NCBI GenBank assembly: GCA_937862885.1
Contig: CALMEE010000096.1
Location: 1-46,625 of the forward strand
Reading direction: 5' to 3'
Length of the DNA: 46,625 bases
Source: an uncultured Planctomycetaceae bacterium
GTDB taxonomy: Bacteria; Planctomycetota; Planctomycetia; Pirellulales; Pirellulaceae
Shown piece by piece: positions 7,136 through 16,034 of the stretch; within the stretch, counting starts at the first letter, position 1; each line of letters opens with the position of its first letter. A program made the translations under genes and the position numbers. The notes under the pieces were generated by a model, which saw only the letters and a program-made list of their open reading frames with translations, made no database searches and was not told where the DNA came from.

Positions 7136-9786
7136 GCGTGTAGCACCTGGTTGATAAATGGCTCAATATTCGTTTGATAAAATTCCTCGGCTGTCACATT
7201 GGGTTGCACTCCAAAGAAGAATCTGTCTCCCACAAATTGGCCACGTGAACTCCAGCCGGATACCCGATCGTTAGCAATGATCAGGGAAACTTCTGGAAGG
7301 AATGGATCAGCGCTTTTCAAATGCACCAAACCACGGGAGTCCAAAAACAGACTGCTACCATCTGGAAATCTCGCCCGGAACAACTTGTATTTGTAACCAC
7401 CGGTATTCGCAACGTCTTCAAATTGAAAGCCTTTCGTAAGCCCCGATATGGGACCTTTTTCGAAAACGAGTTGCAATTTTCCATTCTCTATAATTAGCTT
7501 GCGCTTTTTAGGTGGCTGCGAATTCAAAACGAGATTTCCGTCATCCGAAATCGTAACAGACCTGAAACGATATTGTATGTTTTTCGGCCGAACTACCCTT
7601 TGGGCAATTTGTTCCCGCAAACTCCTCCAGTAACATCTTTCAGATCGTTGCGTCCTAAGATCAAAAACATATAGTTCGCCATTGCCGACTGAAAAAACAA
7701 CTAGTTGCGTTCCATTCGTGGACACTTCCCGACAAACAAAGGGGCCCGCCGCGTTGATCTTGCACGAGATCAGCTTTTCGTCACCAATAAAATACAGTTC
7801 TCCGCTGGACAGGAACGCGATCGCCCCCTCAACTCCCTCGCATTCGAAAACGTTCGTTACGTTTCTCATGAATTCATTGGGAAAAGGAAGTCTGGTCCAC
7901 GTCAGCGCAAGTGAATCGGCTGAGAGTGCGTAGAAATCTTTGTTGAGTTTAAAGAAGCGGTTAAAAACTTGCTCGTAGTTGAGACTGCTCAGGCTATGCC
8001 CTACACACCCTGAATCCGCATCAATGATGGATGTCTGATCGGAAAATATCGCAATCAACGTATGGTCATGATGGCAAAACCCGATCGGTTGGTTAGGCAG
8101 TGTCAGGGTGACTTCGGTCACCTCGTCGTGTCGGTTGATTCTAAGTAGACGATAACCTGAGTCGGTTCCAATTGTTTTCAAAACGGCATAGCAATTCTCA
8201 GCAGTTTCGAATGTGTGCAAAACACTCACGCGCGGTTTAATGACAGCAATTTGTTTACCTCCCAACTCGGGATCGCTCCACTCTAACAACCGTCCGTCGT
8301 TGACAATGGAAAACGTACTCCCCCACCTCGTATTCCAAAAGTTTTTTGGATTGAAACCAAAGCCAAATCGAAATGGGAAATTCTCAGTTTTCACAATTGT
8401 GGGCAAATCGCCTCCAATCGACCGATTCACCAAATCGACTGAATTGATATTTGTCTTGGAAATCGCACTCAGATCAAGTGATATCGACTTGAGAGTTTTT
8501 CGCCCGGTAATTGTGATTTCCAAAAGTTGACAGGTTCCCTCGCGGTCCACGGTAATTAGATAGACGGGAATTAATCGGCTGGCGTTTAACGCTTGAACGA
8601 AGTCAATATCGGCCGCGGCTGCGGGAGAAGTGATGATGACTCGCTCCAATTCATAGTCTGGCAGCTTCGCCGCAGATTCAAATGATTTCAAGGCAGCGCC
8701 GACATGTGTCTCGAAGCTCAGCGATTCTAACGATTTGATGATGCCTGCTGCGCACGACAAATCAACTCTCGCCAAGTCTGTTCCCTGCGCTTGAAATACA
8801 TCCACTGTTGTATCCAGCGACGAATTGGCCGCCAACGCCAGCGCAACCGAAGTAGCAATCACTCGAGGGATACCCCATTGTCGGATGCCGTTATCAATCA
8901 AGATCAAGCGGTTTAGCCGCAAGTTTTGGGAGGGATGTTCGCGACGCAAATACAGTGCCTCATTCAGTGCAACTCGGACTGCTAAGGTCAAATCGTCGTT
9001 TGCCAACTCGGACAACAATAAGCGGTCCAACGTGCCTCGATTGGCGATATCCGACGTACCTCCGAGAGGTTGCTCATCTTCCTGACTAACCGGCTTGGGT
9101 AAATTCAAGACGGCCATCAACTGTTTCGCAAGCGCGGCAACTCCTTCTAAGTTTTCATCGTTCAGTAGATCATCCAACAAAGCCCGCATACCTGTGAAAT
9201 TGGGCTTGTCTTCAAGCAACTCCACCGGAGCATGAAGGATTGGACCGTCAAGACCTGTTCGCATTCGACTACGCATCCGCTCTGCTTCCAATCGATCTTG
9301 ACGCTGATTGATGAATCGATTGATACGCTCTCGATCACGTTGAACATGCTCTTGGCGATGACGAGTACTTGCCGCGAGCATCTTTATACCATCGGAACTT
9401 AGCAAAACGAGCACCTCGTTCGCGATGCTTGCGGGAATTTCGTTCCAATTGTCTTCAAATACCACTTGGATAAGGTTAGTGCGCGCGGCGCCGGTATTTC
9501 GAACATCTGGCGGAAGTTGGCGAATTCGCTGCAATGCTGCCGCACAGGAGGCGGGAAACGATGTCGCCGGCCATTGGTCTCGAGTCGCTCCAATAAGCAG
9601 CAGTATTCCGTCAAAGGGAGGCAAGCCGCCAGTGGCGATCGGCGCGAGCACCTCAACGAGTTCCTGTCGAAACGCGATTGTTTCACCCGAGACGCCGACA
9701 ACCGCTTCCATATCCGGCGACCATTTCCAAAAAGTGTCGCTGGCAGGTATCAAATAGTTTAACGCAACTCGCGTGTTGTGGTTCAT
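7129..9786 (-). CDS. vWA domain / beta-propeller protein of MoxR-vWA ternary system
   Basis: An 885-residue protein with an N-terminal region (1-180) ending in a very charged RxRxE-rich helix, a von Willebrand A-like domain at about 290-440, and a strand-rich C-terminal half (about 470-880) that looks like a beta-propeller (repeated patterns such as LVVFSVGNGELYVFDLRT). The vWA opening reads RLILIDNGIRQWG: the metal-ion-dependent adhesion site DxSxS is reduced to D298-N-G, so classical metal-mediated ligand binding is unlikely. Degenerate vWA domains of the form LDxGIRxWGxPR are, as I recall, characteristic of these ternary systems. MoxR AAA+ ATPases commonly act with vWA partners. The ATG starts 4 bases after the stop of the 260-residue gene, indicating translational coupling. 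Confidence 0.82.
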   Translation of the reverse strand: MNHNTRVALNYLIPASDTFWKWSPDMEAVVGVSGETIAFRQELVEVLAPIATGGLPPFDGILLLIGATRDQWPATSFPASCAAALQRIRQLPPDVRNTGAARTNLIQVVFEDNWNEIPASIANEVLVLLSSDGIKMLAASTRHRQEHVQRDRERINRFINQRQDRLEAERMRSRMRTGLDGPILHAPVELLEDKPNFTGMRALLDDLLNDENLEGVAALAKQLMAVLNLPKPVSQEDEQPLGGTSDIANRGTLDRLLLSELANDDLTLAVRVALNEALYLRREHPSQNLRLNRLILIDNGIRQWGIPRVIATSVALALAANSSLDTTVDVFQAQGTDLARVDLSCAAGIIKSLESLSFETHVGAALKSFESAAKLPDYELERVIITSPAAAADIDFVQALNASRLIPVYLITVDREGTCQLLEITITGRKTLKSISLDLSAISKTNINSVDLVNRSIGGDLPTIVKTENFPFRFGFGFNPKNFWNTRWGSTFSIVNDGRLLEWSDPELGGKQIAVIKPRVSVLHTFETAENCYAVLKTIGTDSGYRLLRINRHDEVTEVTLTLPNQPIGFCHHDHTLIAIFSDQTSIIDADSGCVGHSLSSLNYEQVFNRFFKLNKDFYALSADSLALTWTRLPFPNEFMRNVTNVFECEGVEGAIAFLSSGELYFIGDEKLISCKINAAGPFVCREVSTNGTQLVVFSVGNGELYVFDLRTQRSERCYWRSLREQIAQRVVRPKNIQYRFRSVTISDDGNLVLNSQPPKKRKLIIENGKLQLVFEKGPISGLTKGFQFEDVANTGGYKYKLFRARFPDGSSLFLDSRGLVHLKSADPFLPEVSLIIANDRVSGWSSRGQFVGDRFFFGVQPNVTAEEFYQTNIEPFINQVLHAC

Positions 9787-9790
9787 GGAT

Positions 9791-10573
9791 TCAACCGTTT
9801 AACTTTAAGCTCCGGCGAGTCGCGCGCACCGATGAGCGGGTAACATCTAAAAACGATTTAGCGTGGATCTCTTGTAGATGATGCGGATCGCTCCAAATCG
9901 TAAGCGAGCCAGGTTGACTTCCCAGCAGCTCAAGTAACGTTTCGGAACTGACGGCTGGTTCCCAATGCCAACCTTGCGGAATTGCCAACGAATCAAAAAT
10001 TGAATACCACCGTCCCATCAATGGTGGCAAGGGAAAGCCTCGCACTGCAACTTGGCCATCGTTGTTGCAGGCGAACTGTAACTTGGCCATCCTCAATTCG
10101 GAAGCATGTTCGACCCATCCATGAAACTTCTCAAATTCGCTAACTACCAACTCGGCTTGGCGTCGATAGGTGTGAAAACGAGATGTACCTCGCACCAGTT
10201 TCAAGGCCACCGGTTGGAATGGGCTTCCCACAAGGCTTGGTAATGGAAATTGCAACTGGACCGCACTAGCAAATGGTTCCCAAACTAAGTTGGGCATCTC
10301 GGCAACTGGGACAACTTGACGAAACGGAACAAGCTGTCCTTCATGAAGCAAGTAAAATCGATCGGCGTTGAGTAGTCGACTGAGAGATACATGCAGTCGT
10401 TTGTTTGGCTCGGTGTTGTCCGATTCCTCGCAAGGTTCTGATGCAAATTGTCCGCGAACCCAAAACCAATCGCCATCCGTTGCCAGCTGTAAATCTGGGT
10501 ATGGCAACAACTCAACTAAAGCTGCACCATCCTGTTTTGGGACCCGCACAATCCATCTCTGCGCCTGGATCAT
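9791..10573 (-). CDS. bpX-type accessory protein of MoxR-vWA ternary system
   Basis: A 260-residue protein beginning RWIVRVPKQDGAALVELL and containing GDWFWVRGQ near residue 35, a conserved-looking central LVRGTSRFHTYRRQAELVVSE (split by no gap), and a C-terminal GWHWEPAVSSETL segment. No signal peptide, membrane segment or enzymatic motif. Its ATG overlaps the stop of the MoxR gene in the ATGA form (10570-10573), and the vWA-propeller gene follows after 4 bases, so it is an integral component. I assign it to one of the bpX families (perhaps bpX2) from its position and general character; the exact family number is uncertain. Confidence 0.65.
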   Translation of the reverse strand: MIQAQRWIVRVPKQDGAALVELLPYPDLQLATDGDWFWVRGQFASEPCEESDNTEPNKRLHVSLSRLLNADRFYLLHEGQLVPFRQVVPVAEMPNLVWEPFASAVQLQFPLPSLVGSPFQPVALKLVRGTSRFHTYRRQAELVVSEFEKFHGWVEHASELRMAKLQFACNNDGQVAVRGFPLPPLMGRWYSIFDSLAIPQGWHWEPAVSSETLLELLGSQPGSLTIWSDPHHLQEIHAKSFLDVTRSSVRATRRSLKLNG

Positions 10574-11760
10574 ACGGCTGCCTCAATTCGGTTCCAGATA
10601 TCTTGAACTTTGCTCTGCAAAAAGTTCGCTTGATGTTCGTTATTGACCCACGATATTTGCGAGGCCAATATTGTCAATTGATCTTTGATCTGAGTTAATT
10701 CTGCATCGCTGAGATTCACACTGTTGACTCGAGTCTCCAACTCCATCAAATCGCGGCCTAGGGCTTCCGCATTCGGCAGGTTCAATACTTGCGACTGCGG
10801 ATGGCGTCGATGAGTGGCGGTTAGAGTTCCAGTCTCGGCAGCTTGACTTGCTGATTCAATGGCTTTTCGAATCAACGCGCTGAGTATTTCCTGTTGCTCG
10901 AACGTATCCCAGATGTATCTCAGCACCCACAGATCACTGAAATCAGCCTCCATTCGACCACACAAGATGGCGCTGGCGGCAAGCATCCGCTGCAACTTGA
11001 CGGCTCGTCGGTCTGAGATCTCGATTCCAGCGGCGCGTAATCGCTTAACCGTGTGAATATAGGTCGGCAAGACGCTATTGAGCGAAACTTGCGCTACCAG
11101 CGATTGGAGCGAGACAACTTCGTCTACTGTGATGGCCGGTGGGCCTGCAGATAGGTGTTCCATTTGCCAACCTTTTCGCAACAGTTCAGACATCGAATCT
11201 TCATCGACGTTAGTCGAGTTGATACGCAACAAAAAGCGGTCGAACAAAGCTCTCAATGCATCGTCTTTGGGCAAGCTGTTGCTCGCGCCGACAACTAGTA
11301 ACGTCGGCAAGGATCTTGTTTCTCGTCCTCTGCGAAAAACACGTTCATTCAACACCATTAATAAGCTGTTGAGAATCGCACTGTTGGCGTTGAGCAATTC
11401 ATCGAGAAAAACGAATGTCGCCTCCGGCAACATCCCTTCGGTATTGGTCACTAGATTACCCTCGCGCAGTTGCCGGATATCGAAGGGACCAAGAATTTCA
11501 TTGGGCTCAGTAAATCGAGTAAGCAAATAGTCAAACACTTGACCATCAATTCGACGGGATAGGTCTTGCACCAGAGCGCTCTTCGCAGTCCCTGGGGGAC
11601 CGAGAATAAATAAATTCTCCCGGGCAACCAAGGAAACCCCGAGCAGGTCGATGACTTCGTCTTTCCCAATAAAGGTTGTCTTCATGGGCTGCAACACTTT
11701 GTCCGTCAATTTTTGGCTAATTTCGAGGCTGGACTCCACGAAGGGATGAGTAGGGGTCAT
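10570..11760 (-). CDS. MoxR-family AAA+ ATPase of ternary conflict system
   Basis: A 396-residue AAA+ ATPase. From ATG at 11760: Walker A GPPGTAKS at residues 54-61, Walker B FVFLDE at 116-121, sensor 1 GASN at 158-161, and the arginine-finger segment LFDRFLLR at about 172-179. The C-terminal part is helical lid plus about 100 extra residues. MoxR proteins remodel or load metal on vWA partners. The longer frame to a TTG at 11790 would overlap the previous gene by 26 bases; the ATG at 11760 instead lies 4 bases after that gene's stop, like the other junctions in the operon, so I prefer it. It is the motor of the set: vWA-propeller and bpX proteins are encoded directly downstream. Confidence 0.9.
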   Translation of the reverse strand: MTPTHPFVESSLEISQKLTDKVLQPMKTTFIGKDEVIDLLGVSLVARENLFILGPPGTAKSALVQDLSRRIDGQVFDYLLTRFTEPNEILGPFDIRQLREGNLVTNTEGMLPEATFVFLDELLNANSAILNSLLMVLNERVFRRGRETRSLPTLLVVGASNSLPKDDALRALFDRFLLRINSTNVDEDSMSELLRKGWQMEHLSAGPPAITVDEVVSLQSLVAQVSLNSVLPTYIHTVKRLRAAGIEISDRRAVKLQRMLAASAILCGRMEADFSDLWVLRYIWDTFEQQEILSALIRKAIESASQAAETGTLTATHRRHPQSQVLNLPNAEALGRDLMELETRVNSVNLSDAELTQIKDQLTILASQISWVNNEHQANFLQSKVQDIWNRIEAAV

Positions 11761-11764
11761 AAAT

Positions 11765-12382
11765 TCAAGTTTTCTGCTGATTCCAATCAATTAATTGCGA
11801 TCCGTATAATCCCAAGTCCGCGAGGATGGTTTGACGTACATTGTCATCAGTTATATCAGCCAATTCCAGTCGGTCACCTAGTTTCGCGATCAACCGATCC
11901 GCGTACATTCGACAAAGCGTCGGATGGTCCGAAAAAGACTCCGTAGGGGTACCCGCATTGGAAAGTGGCCAATCTTTTAACCATTCGACAATTCTTTTCT
12001 CAACTGGATCATCGTTCCCTTCACGCCGAGCGAACGATAGCAAGTCTGGCAAGAACCGAAAAACCAAGTCAACCGAATAGATGGCTGAATGATTGACATA
12101 AGGCTTTTCCGATCGAGTCAACTCAGCATTGATGATTTCCGCATTAATATCACGATATAAGATAAACTGAGCCGCTCTATAAAAATTGAGGGCCGCCCAA
12201 GAAAAAGGTTCGGGTGAAAAAATTGGAGGAGTCCCAGCAAGCTCTTGTCGATACCCTTGCTCAAATGACTCAGCGAAACCGATTCCTTCGTCAATTTCTT
12301 TAGGTGAGGGTTCATGCGGAGCGATCAACTCTATCGCGCCCTCTTCGAACAGTTGCCGCAAAAATGTGTGATATTGATTCAT
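11765..12382 (-). CDS. Hypothetical component upstream of MoxR (bpX-type)
   Basis: A 205-residue protein from ATG at 12382; a longer frame begins at 12475 with a Cys/Arg-rich unlikely N-terminus, so the shorter start is chosen. It is mostly helical and acidic, with FSWAALNFYRAAQFILYRDI near residue 60 and a central LVFRFLPDLLSFARR segment, and ends 4 bases before the MoxR ATG. No membrane segment or catalytic motif. The spacing says it belongs to the ternary system; by position it may correspond to a bpX4-type family, which I cannot confirm. Its partner is most likely the MoxR ATPase. Confidence 0.65.
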   Translation of the reverse strand: MNQYHTFLRQLFEEGAIELIAPHEPSPKEIDEGIGFAESFEQGYRQELAGTPPIFSPEPFSWAALNFYRAAQFILYRDINAEIINAELTRSEKPYVNHSAIYSVDLVFRFLPDLLSFARREGNDDPVEKRIVEWLKDWPLSNAGTPTESFSDHPTLCRMYADRLIAKLGDRLELADITDDNVRQTILADLGLYGSQLIDWNQQKT

Positions 12383-12453
12383 TGGTAAAGCTGGTGTCAA
12401 TACATCTCGTACTAAACAAGAAACTCGTGCTCTTTGCGGTGCACAACATCGTA

Positions 12454-12717
12454 TCACAAAAAATCTAGTTGCCACCTCGCACCGGTGTCGATACTTGATT
12501 CGTTAAATGACCAACAACCACTTTCTTGTTGAACACGCTCAACCAATGCTTGCCATTCGCGCGACGAACCTTTGAGCCAAAAGCCACGCAGACTTGCCGT
12601 GTCAGGTAAAGTGAATAGTATCGAAGTACTCCTGCTTGCAACACCCGTCATCAATCGACTAATGTGTCGGCTTGATCTCTCGGTGCACAAGCCTAACGAG
12701 TTGAGTTCCTCGTACAA
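12454..12717 (-). CDS. Possible small first gene of ternary-system operon
   Basis: An 87-codon frame whose C-terminal half (LRGFWLKGSSREWQALVERVQQE then GARWQLDFL, broken by a short S/E/C stretch) reads like a small alpha/beta protein and resembles the compact bpX1/bpX3-style subunits found at the head of these operons. Against it: the frame opens directly after a TAA, the first possible start is TTG at 12717, the first ATG is at 12651 (65 residues), and neither has a clear ribosome binding site. It ends 71 bases before the next start. It may be a real small subunit, or the tail of a decayed one. Confidence 0.4.
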   Translation of the reverse strand: MYEELNSLGLCTERSSRHISRLMTGVASRSTSILFTLPDTASLRGFWLKGSSREWQALVERVQQESGCWSFNESSIDTGARWQLDFL

Positions 12718-12849
12718 AACCTTTTATTCGATCAGGGCGTATGAGGTGCAGAAAGTCGGGGCGCTATTAAATCAGATCGGCGTCGTTACCGATTCCACAT
12801 TCGTCTGGGAGGCCGCGCAAACGACACTGTACGCCAAATCCCTTGCTGC

Positions 12850-14157
12850 TTATGTGTACCTTACGCCTTTGTGCTCGACTTGGAAAAATGTGGGAAGCAT
12901 TGCATCCACTTGCAGCAAACCACTGCGGGTAAGTTTGATCCGCTCCTCCGTGATCGACTCGACAAGTCCTTTGTCGACAAATTCTTGCCATTCATCCCGC
13001 CAATGGGAGACAATGTCGACCTCAAATTTGTTCGCAAAATATTCTCGATCGAGGTAACCCCGCTTAAGCAACAGAATGAGTTCGCGGATTAAAGCTTGTT
13101 CGTGCGACAATCGGTATGCACGCCCCAACGCCAGTCGTTGATGGTCGAGCAAATCACTCAAATATGCGTTCCATTCGGGTTTGTTTTGGTAATGCACACC
13201 GGAAATGTGACCAAAACTGGCGATTCCTGCAGCCAACAAATCGGAGCCCATCCAGAGATTGTCACGGTAGCTAAAGTTCACTTTTTCCCGGTTCTTGACA
13301 ACCGTATAAGCACTGCTGACATGGTAGCCAGCCGACATGAGTTCGTCGAACGCGTAACTGACCCACTCTCGCTTCAAAGGCCAATCTGAAACCGGTGTTT
13401 CAACTTGGTTGCCGAGGATGTCCTGGGAATAGATCGTGTTGAATGGAAGTTCCATTTGATAGATGGTCACACTGTCGGGGGAGAGTTCGACCGTCCGCCG
13501 AATATTTTCGCGCCAGGTGTCCCAAGTTTCGCCCACCATGCCCGCAATCAGGTCGATATTCACGTTGTAGAAAGCTGCCTTCTGTATCCATTCCCAAGCG
13601 CGGTAAATTTCCTTGGTCAAATGAGCGCGACCATTGTCTTCGAGTATCTTATCGACGAAATTTTCAACACCCAAGCTGAGCCGGGTCACACCCAACTCCT
13701 TCAATGTGGCCACTTTTTGCTCTTGCAGTGTGCCTGGTTCACACTCAAAGGTTACTTCTTCCGCATGATTCCAATTGATATTGGCCTTCAATCGATCAAC
13801 CAATGCCGTCAATTGTCGTGAACTCAAGAATGAAGGGGTTCCCCCACCGAAATACACGAAACGAAACGGTCGCCCCCCCATCACTGGTTGTCGGCTGAGC
13901 AATTCAATTTCGCGACTCAGGGCGGCGACGTATTGCTCGATCTGCGACGCATTCTTATCAGTAAACACTTTAAAGTAACAAAACTTGCAACGCTTGCGAC
14001 AGAATGGAATATGCAAGTACAAGCCCAAGGGGACATCGCGTGGCGGTTTGGCCAACGCCTCTTCAATCTCAGGCAATTGCTCTTGCGACCATTGGGAGTA
14101 TGGCGGGGAATTCGGGATGAAAAAAATTCCCACCTCAGTTTTTGTCGTATCAGTCAT
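12850..14157 (-). CDS. HemW/HemN-family radical SAM protein
   Basis: A 435-residue radical SAM protein of the coproporphyrinogen III oxidase-like family. The iron-sulfur motif is C53-x3-C57-x2-C60-x-F62 within HIPFCRKRCKFCYF: the three cluster cysteines are present, and the fourth cysteine that marks true HemN (CxxxCxxCxC) is Phe, as in HemW, the heme-trafficking relative. YFGGGTPSFL (SAM-binding glycine motif) and a later VTIYQMELP segment fit the family, and the C-terminal HemN-like winged region (KRGYLDREYFANKF) is present. It is therefore more likely HemW-like or a related radical SAM enzyme than a coproporphyrinogen dehydrogenase. ATG at 14157 is preceded by AGAAAGC. It lies upstream of, and on the same strand as, the ternary operon with about 130 bases between. 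Confidence 0.8.
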   Translation of the reverse strand: MTDTTKTEVGIFFIPNSPPYSQWSQEQLPEIEEALAKPPRDVPLGLYLHIPFCRKRCKFCYFKVFTDKNASQIEQYVAALSREIELLSRQPVMGGRPFRFVYFGGGTPSFLSSRQLTALVDRLKANINWNHAEEVTFECEPGTLQEQKVATLKELGVTRLSLGVENFVDKILEDNGRAHLTKEIYRAWEWIQKAAFYNVNIDLIAGMVGETWDTWRENIRRTVELSPDSVTIYQMELPFNTIYSQDILGNQVETPVSDWPLKREWVSYAFDELMSAGYHVSSAYTVVKNREKVNFSYRDNLWMGSDLLAAGIASFGHISGVHYQNKPEWNAYLSDLLDHQRLALGRAYRLSHEQALIRELILLLKRGYLDREYFANKFEVDIVSHWRDEWQEFVDKGLVESITEERIKLTRSGLLQVDAMLPTFFQVEHKGVRYT

Positions 14158-14476
14158 GCTTTCTACTTTTCCTCATCAATTGCACACGCCGTAGTGATAT
14201 CCAGGTTGATGCAATCTATTCCCCCAGTCAAAAAAATGAGCCACTGCCAGAGTTTGGACGATTGGCCACCGAGAACATTCAGGACCGCGAGAACTGCGCC
14301 GTATGGCCCACGTGACAACCCGGTCCAGAATCAAACCAGCAAATACTTTTTCACTTGTTCCTAAAAATTCTTCGTTATGAAATCTCGTTCGAACTTGTGC
14401 GTCTCATGCATAATTGCATGTTGGCATTCGACCAAAGATGGGAACACCTCGACATGATGTTGACCATAAACCGAAA
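14158..14476. other. Intergenic region, no gene seen
   Basis: These 319 bases lie between the PQQ-propeller lipoprotein stop and the HemW-like start, both on the minus strand. Short frames on the plus strand are shadows. I find no RNA gene, repeat or convincing terminator; the promoter of the HemW-like gene is presumably here. Confidence 0.4.
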
Positions 14477-15775
14477 CTACTCTGCTTCACCCAGACAGAT
14501 CACGAACCCGCGCAGAGTCGCCAAAACCAATCGGTTATTGGCGGCTGACATACCAGCGATTTCGCCACCGACCTCAATTTGATTTAGTAACTCGCCCGTT
14601 TTCAAATCGAAGACGTAGACGCGTCCGTCATCCGAGCCAACGTACACGCGATTGGCGGAAATGACTGGCGAGGCGTTAATCTTACCTCGTGTACGATATT
14701 CCCAGACTTTTTCACCGCTCGCTGCGTCACATCCGTAGATCGTACGATTGTGGCCGCCAAAAACTACAATTCCATTATAGACGGCGGGACTTGCCTGGAT
14801 GGAATTAGCAACGGGCATATTCCAGACCACCTCCATTTCCTTCCAGTTAATCCCCCAAAAACCGGAGGCATGTGTGCCGAAATAGACAAATTCGCCCGCT
14901 GCCGCAGGCGTTACGCCCGTTTGCGATTCGATATCGATGCTACCCAAACTGGTTCCATCCCGCAGGTTGACAGCTTGCAATTGGCTGTCACATCCGGCCA
15001 AAAAGACTTGCTCACCGACGATTGTGGGTGAACAACGAATTTGGTCTTTTGCTTCATACTTCCATATTTCCTCACCACTCCGCGCGTTGAGGCAATACAA
15101 GGTGCCATCCTGCGAGCCAAACAGCACATTGTCCGCGAAGAAATTGGCGCTGGAATTGATTTCACCGTTGGTTTGATAACGCCATTTTTCGTTCCCTTGT
15201 TTGTCGAGGCAATAGAATAGGCCGGTAATGTCACCGAGATAAATGAGGTCGTCGCGAATTGCTGGCGACGATGTGAAACCCAACTTGTCATCGGTGGTAA
15301 ATTCCCATTTCGTCTCGCCAGTCTCCAATTCAAGTGCGTATACTTTCCCATCCAGATCACCGATGTACAACACACCTGCTTCAATCACGGGAGAACTTTC
15401 GAATGCTCCGCGTGGCACTTCAAATCGCCACAGGACCGACATTTCGATGGGCAATTCCGTTTTCGTTACGCCGTTGCTTCTAGGGTTACCTCGAAATAGC
15501 TTCCATGAGTCGCTTTCCGCCTTCGGCTCTTCTTGGGCATTGATGGTGTCGAGAGCGGGAGTTGTTGGTTCCGTCCCGTTGGGGACAGCTGAAAACGCAT
15601 TTCTCCCCTCAGGTTCGGTTGACTGCACTGCCTGACTATCCTGCAGCGGATAACTTACATCCCGCAGCTGATGAGCGCGCGAGGCCGAATCCTCGCAACC
15701 ACTGAAACCAAGCATGGCGATGCAAATTCCGAACGCGAGGACATCGATTCGCTTGGTCAACACGTGATCTTTCAT
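14477..15775 (-). CDS. PQQ-type beta-propeller lipoprotein
   Basis: A 432-residue exported protein. From ATG at 15775 the N-terminus is a lipoprotein signal peptide (KR then a hydrophobic stretch ending LGFSGC, lipidated Cys27), followed by a low-complexity linker to about residue 90, and then about seven repeats of the PQQ-like propeller pattern: GLYCLDKQGNEKWRY, LYCLNARSGEEIWKY, IYGCDAASGEKVWEY, VYVFDLKTGELL. It resembles BamB-like proteins and the many planctomycete PQQ-repeat proteins; no enzymatic residues for a quinoprotein dehydrogenase are evident, so a structural or binding role is likelier. The start at 15775 is chosen over 15814 because AGGAG lies about 10 bases upstream of it and the signal peptide then begins correctly. 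Confidence 0.85.
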   Translation of the reverse strand: MKDHVLTKRIDVLAFGICIAMLGFSGCEDSASRAHQLRDVSYPLQDSQAVQSTEPEGRNAFSAVPNGTEPTTPALDTINAQEEPKAESDSWKLFRGNPRSNGVTKTELPIEMSVLWRFEVPRGAFESSPVIEAGVLYIGDLDGKVYALELETGETKWEFTTDDKLGFTSSPAIRDDLIYLGDITGLFYCLDKQGNEKWRYQTNGEINSSANFFADNVLFGSQDGTLYCLNARSGEEIWKYEAKDQIRCSPTIVGEQVFLAGCDSQLQAVNLRDGTSLGSIDIESQTGVTPAAAGEFVYFGTHASGFWGINWKEMEVVWNMPVANSIQASPAVYNGIVVFGGHNRTIYGCDAASGEKVWEYRTRGKINASPVISANRVYVGSDDGRVYVFDLKTGELLNQIEVGGEIAGMSAANNRLVLATLRGFVICLGEAE

Positions 15776-16034
15776 CGTTGCTTGGCTCCTATCGAATTGA
15801 TGCATCAAAAACAAGTGACCGTGATTTTGGATGGGGCAGTGGATAGCAATTAAAAATGACCATTAAAGGTACCAACTGGAACTTCATTGTAAAAAGTAAA
15901 TTACCTTGAATTCGAACTCTGTCAAATTCTTGTCAGTGCATCATGCGAATTGGGGTTGTTGGCCGATGTCGCTGTGTAACGCACGTTTCGTTCAGCAACT
16001 GAATTTTTGCCCAGCGTATCGCGACGGCATTTCG

